DNA of 22,567 nucleotides from contig JBFHRB010000016.1 of assembly GCA_041591915.1 (NCBI GenBank), positions 1 to 22,567 of the forward strand. The letters run 5' to 3'. Source of the DNA: JBFHRB01 sp041591915 (GTDB lineage: Bacteria; Actinomycetota; Nitriliruptoria; Nitriliruptorales; Nitriliruptoraceae). Under the pieces are notes generated by a model. It saw nothing but the letters and a program-made list of their open reading frames with translations, was not told the origin of the DNA and did not search any database. The position numbers and the translations under genes are program-made. How positions within the stretch are numbered: the first letter of the stretch is position 1; each line of letters begins with the position of its first letter. Of the stretch, positions 7,476-14,322 are shown piece after piece.

Positions 7476-8260
7476 GGCGACGCGTCGGCGCCACCCGTGC
7501 CGGTGGGGGCGTCGGAGGGACGGTTCGCCCAGGCCAGGGCCGCACGGTCGGAGGCGGCGTTGACGGCGACCGCGGCCGCCTGCCGTTCGCCGCGGAACGT
7601 GGCGATCTCCGCCTGCGCCGTCGCCAGGTCGTCGAGGAGGCGGCCCACACGGACCTCGTAGGCAGCCGTCGCCTCGTCATCGGAGCGGTACACCCAGCGC
7701 GTCTCGAAGAACTGGACGTTGGCCGCGTGCACCGCCGCGTAGGTCGACCAGTGGTTGAGGAGCACCTGGGCCAACGCGTCGGCGGACGCGGCGTACGCAC
7801 GGACGGCCACCAGCACCTCGTCCTCGGCGTCCAGGTACCCGCGCTCCCAGTCCTCCTCGACCGCCTCCTGGGCGCGCGTGAGGGTCGTGCGGGCGCTGTC
7901 CACCTTGCGTGCCAGGCTGAAGAGCGGTTGGCGGAGGTCTTCCGTCTCCGCGAGGCCGAAGACCGCGTCGACCTCGTCCCAGCCGTCCTTGACGTCATCG
8001 ATGGTCTCGGTGTCACGCATGCCGACGACGAACTCGTCGAGCACACGGACGGCGTCGAGGACCGCCTTCAGCCGCGTGTCCGCCTGCTGCTGGGACTCCG
8101 CGATGTCCGCCTTCTGGCCACGGAAGCGCGAGATCTGCACACCGAGGGCGTCCACCTGCGTGTCGACCGAAGGTCCCGAGGTCCCGACGTCGCATGCGGG
8201 GAGCGCGACCAGCAGGACCACCAGCAGGCCCAGGGTCAGGCGAGCCGACTCAGCGGGCAC
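7472..8260 (-). CDS. Coiled-coil lipoprotein of unknown function
   Basis: A 262-residue protein from GTG 8260, 11 bases inside the end of sepH and overlapping pimB by four bases. The N-terminus is a lipoprotein signal (LTLGLLVVLLVALPAC), with the lipobox LPAC placing the lipidated Cys at residue 23. The rest is almost entirely helical and rich in Ala, Glu, Asp and Arg, with heptad-like patterns (about 30-75, 115-150 and 205-245) and no catalytic motif. I do not recognise a family. In mycobacteria the position upstream of pimB is occupied by Rv2189c and the NlpC/P60 hydrolase RipC, which also has a coiled-coil part. This lipoprotein could be a structural or regulatory counterpart, but it has no peptidase domain. 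An envelope scaffold role, perhaps tied to division through sepH, is inference only. Confidence 0.75.
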   Translation of the reverse strand: MPAESARLTLGLLVVLLVALPACDVGTSGPSVDTQVDALGVQISRFRGQKADIAESQQQADTRLKAVLDAVRVLDEFVVGMRDTETIDDVKDGWDEVDAVFGLAETEDLRQPLFSLARKVDSARTTLTRAQEAVEEDWERGYLDAEDEVLVAVRAYAASADALAQVLLNHWSTYAAVHAANVQFFETRWVYRSDDEATAAYEVRVGRLLDDLATAQAEIATFRGERQAAAVAVNAASDRAALAWANRPSDAPTGTGGADASP

Positions 8261-9554
8261 GGGGACTCGTGGACTTCTTGGCCGTCGACTTCTTGGCGGT
8301 CGACTTCTTCGCGGCCGACTTCTTGGCCGTCGACTTCTTGGCCGTCGACTTCTTCGCCCGGGAGCCCGAGGAGCGCTTCCCGCCCGAGGGTGGGCGCGTC
8401 CAGCCGAGCTCACGGGCCAGGTCACTCGCGGGCGTGATGGAGTCCCGCCTGGAGTCGTAGGTGAACGACGCCACGCGGTTCTTGCCGCGGTGGACGTAGC
8501 GGACCGCCACCTTCCAGCGACCGTCGTTGCGCCGGGCGACCTCCCAGGCCATGTCGTCCGGCTGGACCCCGCGATTCCGGAGGCTCTTGCGGACGGCCTC
8601 GCCGATCGGGTCCCGCGACCGGCCCAGTCGAGGCCGCTCGAGCCGCAGGGCATGCGCGCGCTCCAGGATCCCGGCACGCTCCTCGAGGATCGGCGCCAGC
8701 CACCGTTCGATCCACGCGATGTCGGTACCAGCCTCCTTCGCGACCGTCCGCGCCGATCGGCCGGCCCGGAGCTGGGCCTGGATCTGCGCCGGCGTCAGGG
8801 CCGATCCTGCGCCGCTGCGCCTCGGGGGCTCGGGCACCGGCTCGGGGTCCGGCTCCGGCCGAGCCTCGTCGCGGCGGGCGATCCGCTCGCGGCTGGCCGC
8901 ACGCGCCGCGACGCGTTCGTCGGGCCCGGGACCCTCCTTCGGCTCGGACGGCCCGCGCCCGTTGCGCAAGGAGTCGGGGACGTCCTCAGGGTCCAGCACG
9001 ATCACGCTGACCGAGCCGGCCCCACCGTCACCGATGTGCCCCGGCTCCTCCCCGTCCACGTCCTCGAGGAATCCCGGGACGTCCTCGGCGTCGAGCTCGT
9101 CGACCTCGTCGGCGATCAGGTCGAGTTCCTCGTCCCAGCCGCCCTCGTCGTCCTCGCCCTCGTCGACTTCGGCGTACTCCTCCTCGTACTCCTCGTCCTC
9201 GTACCCGGCGTCCTCGTCGACTTCGCCGTACTCCTCGTCCTCGTACTCCTCGTCCTCGTACCCGTCGTCCTCGTACCCGTCGCCCTCGTCGACTTCGGCG
9301 TACTCGTCCTCGTAGTCCTCGGCGTCGGCGTCGACGACGGCACCGGCGAGCCCGAAGATGGGCTCACGCCCGGCGTCGACTCGGCTCTCGTCGATCTCGA
9401 TGAGCGTCGCGAGGAGGTCCGCGTCGAGGACGAGGCGATAGCGACCACCACCCTCGGCATCGAGGTCGAGGACGAGATGGTCGAGGTCGGCCGTGTAGCC
9501 GATGAGGTGGACGTCGATCACGCAGGGCGCCGCAAGGTCGGGTCGGCCGGCCAT
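8250..9554 (-). CDS. sepH: SepH-like division protein (DUF3071) with acidic insert and H1-like tail
   Basis: A 434-residue protein from ATG 9554; V12, a GTG, is an alternative start. Residues 13-60 (VIDVHLIGYTADLDHLVLDL ... YRLVLDADL) match the N-terminal strand region of actinobacterial SepH. Residues about 253-300 (LTPAQIQAQLRAGRSARTVA) form the helix-turn-helix part. Residues 315-388 (GEAVRKSLRNRG ... WKVAVRYVHRG ... SFTYDSRR) complete the DUF3071-type pattern. In Streptomyces and mycobacteria SepH binds FtsZ and promotes septum formation. Two additions are odd: a tract of Asp, Glu and Tyr at about 76-140, and a tail of KKSTA repeats at 401-430 like bacterial histone-H1 proteins. The tail could bind DNA or balance the acidic tract. 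It sits between the NYN gene (36-base gap) and the lipoprotein gene (11-base overlap). Confidence 0.82.
   Translation of the reverse strand: MAGRPDLAAPCVIDVHLIGYTADLDHLVLDLDAEGGGRYRLVLDADLLATLIEIDESRVDAGREPIFGLAGAVVDADAEDYEDEYAEVDEGDGYEDDGYEDEEYEDEEYGEVDEDAGYEDEEYEEEYAEVDEGEDDEGGWDEELDLIADEVDELDAEDVPGFLEDVDGEEPGHIGDGGAGSVSVIVLDPEDVPDSLRNGRGPSEPKEGPGPDERVAARAASRERIARRDEARPEPDPEPVPEPPRRSGAGSALTPAQIQAQLRAGRSARTVAKEAGTDIAWIERWLAPILEERAGILERAHALRLERPRLGRSRDPIGEAVRKSLRNRGVQPDDMAWEVARRNDGRWKVAVRYVHRGKNRVASFTYDSRRDSITPASDLARELGWTRPPSGGKRSSGSRAKKSTAKKSTAKKSAAKKSTAKKSTAKKSTSPRAR
8272..8355 (-). repeat. Tandem 15-base coding repeat encoding KKSTA units
   Basis: On the plus strand the unit gacttcttggccgtc occurs five times in full (8272-8346) plus a partial copy to 8355, with one or two substitutions per unit. 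It encodes the Lys/Ala-rich tail of the SepH-like protein. Near-identical units favour copy-number change by slippage, so the tail length may differ between strains. Confidence 0.9.
9138..9329 (-). repeat. Low-complexity coding tract encoding an Asp/Glu/Tyr-rich region
   Basis: Imperfect tandem repeats built on tcctcgtactcctcg on the plus strand encode YEDEEYEDEEYG-like units, residues about 76-139 of the SepH-like protein. The protein segment is extremely acidic with regularly spaced Tyr and should be disordered. The DNA repeats are degenerate but clear. Confidence 0.85.
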
Positions 9555-9590
9555 CGTAGTGGTACGCCGCGCCGTCTCCGCGACGGTGCC

Positions 9591-10745
9591 TCAGTCCACC
9601 GCCCACAGGAACGGTGCCGTCCCCACCACGTCGACCCCGTAGGCACGGACGCGGCCCCTGAGCTCCCGGTCATCGGTGACGACGGTGATCGGCACGTCCT
9701 CAGGAGCAGCGGCGACCGCGAACTCGATCTCGTCATCCGCCGTGACGTCGCCGCGGCTGAAGCGTTCGAACCGCGAGCCGGAGCCCGCGACGCGGTCCGT
9801 CCCGTCCCAGAAGATGACGGGGTCGACCCCGTGCCGGCGCTCCACCTGCTGGATCACGCGGAGCAGCCAGGCTCGTTGCTCGGCCGGGCTCAGCTGCGAG
9901 CGGTGGGTCTTGGCGACGTTGTAGCCGTCGACGAAGAGCCACCGACCCGGCGTCAGCAGCGCCTCGGCGTACTCCGCGGTCACCGGCTGGAGGTCCGCTG
10001 GCAGCCGGGTCGGCCGGCCCGCCACGACGCGCGGCTCATCTTGCGGGGGCGCCACCGGCGCGGACACGGGCGCCGCTGCGGCGGCCTCGCGCCGACGTCG
10101 ACGGGCACGGCGTTCCTCGTCAGCCCGTCGGAGGCGCCGCACCTCCTCCTCCAGCCGGGCGACCTCGCCCGCCTGCTGTCGCGCTGCCCGGTCGACCTCC
10201 CGCTGGCGCCGCTCGTCTGCCGCCGAGAGCTCTCCCTCCAGCTCCTCGACTCGCTCCCGCAGGTGGCGGATCCCGGCCTCGGCCGCATCGCGGGCCTGCT
10301 CGGCCGACACCGCCCGAGCCTCTGCACCGGCAGCCCGACGCTCGGCCTCGTCACGCGTGCGCTGGAACTCACGTGCGCGCTCCTTGGCGCGACGGAGCTC
10401 CTCCGATGACGTGCGGTCGCCGGCCGGCGGGGCCACCGACGGCGCGGGCATCTCCTCACCCCGCAGGAGTGCGGCGATCTCCTCGCTCCGCGCCGGGTCG
10501 AGCCGGTTCGCGGTCGCCGCCCACAGGCCGGCCCGCAGTGCGTCGATCACCCGGTCGCGGTTGCGGCCGCTCGCCAGGGCGCTGGTGGGAGCCGCCCGAA
10601 GTCGCTTCAGCTCCGGGGTCACCGCCGAGGCATCGAGCGCGTCCAGCGCGCCCCGGAGCGCCTTCACGAGACGGGCCCAGGCGTCGTTGCCCAGTGCTCG
10701 GAGTGCCTCGGCCGACGGAGCGGGCGCACGGGCGGGTTCGCCCAC
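9591..10745 (-). CDS. NYN-domain (YacP/PIN-like) protein with long coiled coil
   Basis: A 384-residue protein. GTG 10745 is chosen because it lies 4 bases after the upstream stop and gives the N-terminus GEPARAPAPSAEALRALGN; the longer ORF to 10877 lies in the neighbouring gene. Residues 1-100 are helical, and 112-222 form a highly charged coiled coil ending in an Arg-rich stretch (RRARRRRREA). The C-terminal 265-384 is an NYN/PIN-like domain opening with LFVDGYNVAKT. Its acidic residues are consistent with a metal site: D273, D314 in FWDG, D337-D338 in TADDEIEF and D358 in VTDDRELRG. Such domains are predicted or known RNA nucleases. Actinobacterial versions with this architecture are common but poorly studied. 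A role in RNA processing is inferred from the fold. Confidence 0.85.
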   Translation of the reverse strand: MGEPARAPAPSAEALRALGNDAWARLVKALRGALDALDASAVTPELKRLRAAPTSALASGRNRDRVIDALRAGLWAATANRLDPARSEEIAALLRGEEMPAPSVAPPAGDRTSSEELRRAKERAREFQRTRDEAERRAAGAEARAVSAEQARDAAEAGIRHLRERVEELEGELSAADERRQREVDRAARQQAGEVARLEEEVRRLRRADEERRARRRRREAAAAAPVSAPVAPPQDEPRVVAGRPTRLPADLQPVTAEYAEALLTPGRWLFVDGYNVAKTHRSQLSPAEQRAWLLRVIQQVERRHGVDPVIFWDGTDRVAGSGSRFERFSRGDVTADDEIEFAVAAAPEDVPITVVTDDRELRGRVRAYGVDVVGTAPFLWAVD

Positions 10746-10749
10746 GGCG

Positions 10750-11181
10750 TCAGTTGTTGGAGATGACGACGCCGAGCTGGTCGAGCCGCTCGAGGAAGTT
10801 CGTGGTGGCCTCGCCCTCGAGTGCCGCCATCGCGTCGATGTCCTCGTACCGGATGAAGAGCAGGTGCGAACCGTCACCGCGCTGCGACTGGATGAAGGTC
10901 AGGTACTGCACGACGGGCTCGAACTCGTCCTTCGTCTTCAGGCGATCGACGTCGAGCCCGATGCGCGTGGTCCTGCCACGATCGGCCGGCGTGCCCGTGC
11001 GGGCCGATTCGGTGGTCGAGTCGACGACCCCGCTGGGCGCGACGGGGGCCGCGTGCCGTGGCTGGGCGTCGAAGACCGAGTCCTGTGCGCCCGAGCGCTG
11101 GCGTCGCAGGACGACGGCGACGGCGCCGCCGGCGGCGAGGCCCAGGGCGGCGGCGAGCAGGAGACCCGTTGAACGCTGCAT
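10750..11181 (-). CDS. Membrane-anchored hypothetical protein
   Basis: A 143-residue protein from ATG 11181, with GGTGG 5 bases upstream; a GTG three codons earlier is possible. Residues 4-24 (STGLLLAAALGLAAGGAVAVV) form one membrane segment, followed by a basic RRQRS, so the remainder is probably cytosolic. A short disordered linker leads to a compact C-terminal region (about 70-143, RIGLDVDRLKTKDEFEPVVQ onward). I do not recognise the family and no catalytic residues stand out. It is four bases upstream of the NYN gene and so almost certainly co-transcribed with it. Confidence 0.7.
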   Translation of the reverse strand: MQRSTGLLLAAALGLAAGGAVAVVLRRQRSGAQDSVFDAQPRHAAPVAPSGVVDSTTESARTGTPADRGRTTRIGLDVDRLKTKDEFEPVVQYLTFIQSQRGDGSHLLFIRYEDIDAMAALEGEATTNFLERLDQLGVVISNN

Positions 11182-11230
11182 GTCAACCACCGTACACGGT
11201 GCGTTACTGCCCCGTGAAGGGGCAACAGGA

Positions 11231-11470
11231 TCAGGTTCCGGGTGCCGGCTCGACCACGACGGCATCGTCGCGTCCGCACCAGCGACAGGCGACCGACTCG
11301 ACCTCGCGTTCGAGGTACTCCTCCTCCTCCACGGCACCGTCGCCGCCGAGGTCGAAGTGGTGGAACCGTCGGGTGCGGGCACGCTCGACCACGTCGAAGC
11401 GGGTGACGTTCCCGCACGCCTCGCACCGGAACCGGTGGTCCTGGTCGAACCCGAGCAGCAGGTCGCTCAT
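11231..11470 (-). CDS. Small zinc-ribbon protein
   Basis: A 79-residue protein from ATG 11470, directly abutting the TAG stop of the DUF309 gene with no spacer. Two CxxC knuckles (C16/C19 in FRCEACGN and C62/C65 in ACRWCGRDD) should bind one zinc ion. Between them are a basic stretch (ERARTRRFHHF) and an acidic stretch (EEEEYLERE). Small proteins of this kind occur in many actinobacteria without an assigned function. Without further domains it may bind nucleic acid or a protein partner, but nothing in the sequence settles this. The coding call rests on the intact reading frame, the knuckles and the tight operon packing. Confidence 0.72.
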   Translation of the reverse strand: MSDLLLGFDQDHRFRCEACGNVTRFDVVERARTRRFHHFDLGGDGAVEEEEYLEREVESVACRWCGRDDAVVVEPAPGT

Positions 11471-12070
11471 CTACGTCTCGTCCTCGTCACGGCGCGCGCG
11501 TCGTTGGCGCGCGGCGATCTCCCACGGCCGCCCCTCGGGCAGAGGGGTGGGCCCACCGTCCTCGGTGAACCACGGCCCGTCGTCCATCACCGGGAACTCC
11601 GGGTAGCCGACCTCGACCGTGAAGCCCGCGTCGTCCATCGCCGCCGCGGCACCTTCGCAGAAGACGCGCAGCTGCTCCACATCGACACCGTGGTGGACGT
11701 CCGGGTACCCGGCGAGCTTCTCGGCGGCCTGCTGGAACAGCTTCGTCGACCCGTTGCGGTTCCCGCGCTGGTGGTGGCAGCACCCGACCGCGACCTGGAT
11801 CACGCCCTGCCAGAAGAGCCGGTCCGCCTCCGGGGCGTTGTGCCACACGTCCTCGAGGCACTCGTGCGCCTCGTAGAAGCGCTCCTCGTCCCACAGGTTG
11901 ACGCCGATGCCGAGTGCGGCCTCGACCGTGTCGTACTCCCACTCCTCGGCGAGCTCGGTCTCGTCCGTGTCGTACGGGAGCGGCCGCCCGAACCGGTCGC
12001 GCGGACGCTGGTTCTCGGCGCGGCCTGCATCGTTGCGGTCACGCTCGAGCCGGCGCACGTCGTCGGCCAC
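11471..12070 (-). CDS. DUF309 domain-containing protein
   Basis: A 199-residue protein from GTG 12070, with GAGGAGG about 4 bases upstream. The core (about 62-150) carries the DUF309 signature NLWDEERFYEAHECLEDVW, followed by LFWQGVIQVAVGCCHHQRGN, which resembles the family's HE-x-LE and Q-G-x-I-Q elements. The domain is a small helical bundle of unknown biochemical role. The N-terminal 50 residues are charged and probably disordered. The C-terminus is Arg-rich. It is the first gene of the eight-gene leftward run ending at 5510, so a promoter should lie in 12071-12149, downstream of the hairpin that ends the CBM48 gene. I could not point to a convincing promoter there. Confidence 0.85.
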   Translation of the reverse strand: MADDVRRLERDRNDAGRAENQRPRDRFGRPLPYDTDETELAEEWEYDTVEAALGIGVNLWDEERFYEAHECLEDVWHNAPEADRLFWQGVIQVAVGCCHHQRGNRNGSTKLFQQAAEKLAGYPDVHHGVDVEQLRVFCEGAAAAMDDAGFTVEVGYPEFPVMDDGPWFTEDGGPTPLPEGRPWEIAARQRRARRDEDET

Positions 12071-12103
12071 GGGCCCTCCTCGGTCGACCCCGAGGATAAC
12101 GAC

Positions 12104-12131
12104 GAGGGGCCGGACGATGGTCCGGCCCCTC
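12104..12131 (-). terminator. Strong hairpin, probable terminator of the CBM48 gene
   Basis: The arms gaggggccggac (12104-12115) and gtccggcccctc (12120-12131) are perfect 12-base complements around a four-base loop. It lies 18 bases past the stop of the leftward gene 12150-12437 and before the next leftward gene start at 12070. No U-run follows, which is common in high-GC actinobacteria. Confidence 0.75.
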
Positions 12132-12149
12132 AGTCACCCACGTCGCGGG

Positions 12150-12437
12150 TCACAGTTCGATGATGCTGCTGACCGTCCCGTCGTCGTTGTGCACGATCTC
12201 GGTCTCCGGCTCATCGAGCCAGTCGCCCCCGTCGAGCAGGTACCGGAACCGGTACGACGTACCGGTCGGCAGCTCGACAGCGGCGGACCGGGTCCCGTTC
12301 GACCGCTTCTTGAGCGGGGTCGCGAGGGGGTCCCAGTCGTTGAACTCGCCGACGACGGACGCCGGCGGGGTGTCTGCGGGCAGGACGAAGGTCACCTTGA
12401 CGGTGTCTGCGTCCTTCACCGATGTGGTCTTGATCAT
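12150..12437 (-). CDS. Stand-alone CBM48 / isoamylase early-set domain protein
   Basis: A 95-residue protein from ATG 12437. Almost the whole length is one beta-sandwich of the CBM48/isoamylase N-terminal/AMPK-beta type: VTFVLPADTPPASVVGEFNDWDPLATPLKK, then AVELPTGTSYRFRYLLDGGDWLDEPETE. The GEFNDWDP and YRFRYLLDG motifs are characteristic and include the Trp residues that stack on alpha-glucan. Members normally sit in glycogen-branching or debranching enzymes, but short single-domain versions exist in actinobacteria. No enzyme of glycogen metabolism is in the window. There is no signal peptide, so a cytosolic alpha-glucan-binding role is plausible but untested. It has its own downstream hairpin and looks monocistronic or second to the gene ending at 12579. 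Confidence 0.85.
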   Translation of the reverse strand: MIKTTSVKDADTVKVTFVLPADTPPASVVGEFNDWDPLATPLKKRSNGTRSAAVELPTGTSYRFRYLLDGGDWLDEPETEIVHNDDGTVSSIIEL

Positions 12438-12485
12438 GAGGGGGTGGCTCCAGATGTTGCGTGTTCGTCTTGTCTCCTGGGTCCA

Positions 12486-12507
12486 CCCGCGTCCCGTGGA
12501 ACGCGGG
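12486..12507 (-). terminator. Short hairpin, possible weak terminator
   Basis: The arms cccgcgt (12486-12492) and acgcggg (12501-12507) are perfect complements around an eight-base loop. It lies about 70 bases beyond the stop of the GH18-like gene and upstream of the CBM48 start. The stem is short for GC-rich DNA, so chance is possible. Confidence 0.35.
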
Positions 12508-12578
12508 CAGAAGCCCCCGAAGGTACTGACGGCGCGCCGGATGTCCAGAGGCCCCGCGCGGTCCGCGCAGTGGAGTCG

Positions 12579-13412
12579 TCAACCGCCCAGCGACAGCCAG
12601 CTGCCGTAGTAGTGCACGGCCTCGCCGGCGAACCCGCGTTGGCCGGCGAAGGCGGCCCGCACCAGGGCGAGCTCGTGCTCCATGACGGACTCCCCCTCCT
12701 CCGCGAAGCTGATCTTGTCGAGCCCGGCCGGCGCCGTCTCGACGGCCACGACCGCGGGCTTGCCCTCGGCGGTGGCGAGCGCGACCTCGGTCGCCGCGAG
12801 CTCGACGATGCCGTCCGGACCCTCGGCGTGATCGCGGTAGGCCATCACGACGATGCCGTCGACGGTGTCGAGGACCCGCTCGACCAGCGTCGCGCCCTTG
12901 CGGGTCGCGTACGCCGGATCGTCGAACCAGAACGGCACGGCGACGTGGAGGTCCAGCGCCCCGGCGCGCGCCCGGGCGTCCTTGAGCGAGCGCAGGTACT
13001 GCCGGACGACGCGGGAGTTGCGGCTGGACCACTCCGGGAGGAGGTAGGGCTCCACGTCGGCGTGGATGCCGTCGAAGCCGCCGTACGCCACGACCTCGTC
13101 GACCCAGGCGTGGAAGTCGTCGCTGTTGCTGGTCGCCCACGTCGGGTCACCGCCGAGGGCATGCACCGCGATGCCTGCTGCGTGCGCGGCGCTGATGAAG
13201 TCGGCATGTGCGGCCGAGGCACTGAAGCCGGGAACAGCGTTGACGTAGAGCGTGTCCACGCCCTTCGTCTGCGCGAACCCGATCGCGTCGTGGTCCGGGC
13301 CGGCCCAGACCCACATGCCGCGGGGCGCACTCGGCGTGGCCGCCGCGGGAACGGCGGCGAACGCGAGCGCGGCTGCCAGGACGGTGGCAGCCACGCGGGC
13401 ATGGCGAGGCAC
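12579..13412 (-). CDS. Secreted GH18-like TIM-barrel protein
   Basis: A 277-residue protein. GTG 13412 is chosen because GGAGG lies 7 bases upstream; the longer ORF to 13433 would start inside that ribosome site. Residues 4-25 form a signal peptide (HARVAATVLAAALAFAAVPAAA). The mature part opens with RGMWVWAG and has alternating strand/helix segments expected of a TIM barrel: DTLYVNAV, IAVHALGG, DGIHADVEPYLL, DLHVAVPFWF, DGIVVMAYRDHA and PAVVAVETAP. DGIHADVE (D114, D119, E121) parallels the GH18 motif DGxDxDxE, with E121 in the place of the acid catalyst and His replacing the middle Asp. GH18-type activity or carbohydrate binding is therefore possible, but substrate and activity are unproven. 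Confidence 0.72.
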   Translation of the reverse strand: MPRHARVAATVLAAALAFAAVPAAATPSAPRGMWVWAGPDHDAIGFAQTKGVDTLYVNAVPGFSASAAHADFISAAHAAGIAVHALGGDPTWATSNSDDFHAWVDEVVAYGGFDGIHADVEPYLLPEWSSRNSRVVRQYLRSLKDARARAGALDLHVAVPFWFDDPAYATRKGATLVERVLDTVDGIVVMAYRDHAEGPDGIVELAATEVALATAEGKPAVVAVETAPAGLDKISFAEEGESVMEHELALVRAAFAGQRGFAGEAVHYYGSWLSLGG

Positions 13413-13506
13413 GGGTCGACCTCCGGAGGGCACGATCGCGAACTTCTATCGGAGAGTGGTCAGCGTGACACGTTCTGCGACAACCTGCAATGAGGCGAGC
13501 GGGCCA

Positions 13507-13519
13507 TATCCTCGTTGGA
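13507..13519 (+). promoter_or_regulatory. Possible leaderless promoter of fpg
   Basis: TATCCT at 13507-13512 fits the actinobacterial -10 pattern TAnnnT and ends six bases before the ATG at 13519. Transcription would start at or next to the A of that codon. No Shine-Dalgarno precedes the ATG, which agrees with leaderless initiation. I see no convincing -35 element. Confidence 0.35.
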
Positions 13520-14322
13520 TGCCAGAGCTCCCCGAGGTCGAATCGGTCCGCCGGCAACTCGCACCCGAGTTGGCCGGGCGGACCGTCACCGACGTCTGGG
13601 CCGACGTCCAGCAACGCTTCCTCGACCTCGACCTCCTGCCGGGCCACCGGATCGTGGAGGTGAGACGCCGCGGGAAGTTCCTGCTGTGCCCGCTCGAGGG
13701 TCCCGACGGAGCGGACCGCGAGCTGGTCATGCACCTCGGCATGACGGGGTCGTTCCGGTTCGACGAGCGCGACGCCTACGCGCGCGCGATCCTCGACCTC
13801 GATGACGGACGACAGCTCGTCTACCGCGACCCGCGCCGGTTCGGTCGGCTCGCGGTCGTGCCGGCGGGCGACCACTCGTCGATCCCGACCCTGCAGGCAC
13901 TCGGTCCGGAGCCGCTGTCCGAGGAGTTCACCGTGGCCGGGTTCGCCGAGGCGCTGCGTCGGACGACGGCCCCGGTCAAGGCCGTGCTGCTCAACCAGAA
14001 GGCCGTCGCCGGGGTCGGCAACATCTACGCGGACGAGGCGCTGTGGCGCGCGCGCATCCACCCGGCGTCTCGTCGGGTCGGGCGTCAGCGCGCCGAGGCC
14101 CTGCACCGCGCGATCCGCGACGTGATCGCGGCCGCGATCGAGCGGGAGGGCACCACGTTCCGCGACTACCAGATGGTCAACGGGCAGTCGGGCCAGTACG
14201 CCGACTACCTGCAGGCGTACGGGCAGGAGGGCCGGCCCTGCGCGCGCTGCGGCACGCCGATGCGCAAGGTGGTGCTCGCCCAGCGCGGGACGACCTACTG
14301 CCCGGGGTGCCAGCGCGCCTAG
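13519..14322 (+). CDS. mutM: Formamidopyrimidine-DNA glycosylase (Fpg/MutM)
   Basis: A 267-residue enzyme from ATG 13519. After Met removal the N-terminus PELPEVESVRRQL supplies the catalytic Pro (P2) and E3. K53 in RRRGKFLL matches the conserved beta-hairpin Lys. The helix-two-turn-helix is QKAVAGVGNIYADEALWRARIHP. The C-terminal zinc finger has C241, C244, C261 and C264 (CARCGTP ... YCPGCQ). All key residues are intact and the length is usual. The enzyme excises 8-oxoguanine and formamidopyrimidines and nicks the abasic site in base-excision repair. It stands alone on its strand. Its TAG shares the CTAG palindrome at 14319-14322 with the stop of the convergent wall-binding protein gene. Confidence 0.96.
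   Translation: MPELPEVESVRRQLAPELAGRTVTDVWADVQQRFLDLDLLPGHRIVEVRRRGKFLLCPLEGPDGADRELVMHLGMTGSFRFDERDAYARAILDLDDGRQLVYRDPRRFGRLAVVPAGDHSSIPTLQALGPEPLSEEFTVAGFAEALRRTTAPVKAVLLNQKAVAGVGNIYADEALWRARIHPASRRVGRQRAEALHRAIRDVIAAAIEREGTTFRDYQMVNGQSGQYADYLQAYGQEGRPCARCGTPMRKVVLAQRGTTYCPGCQRA

Noticed and set aside
8272..8355. Possible CRISPR or intergenic tandem array
   Set aside because: The units are 15 bases with no spacers, and they read in frame as KKSTA in the SepH-like protein.
7755..10409. An 884-residue plus-strand frame opposite sepH and the NYN gene
   Set aside because: It contains low-complexity Ser/Val stretches that are complements of the acidic and Lys/Ala repeats, and it crosses several well-supported genes.
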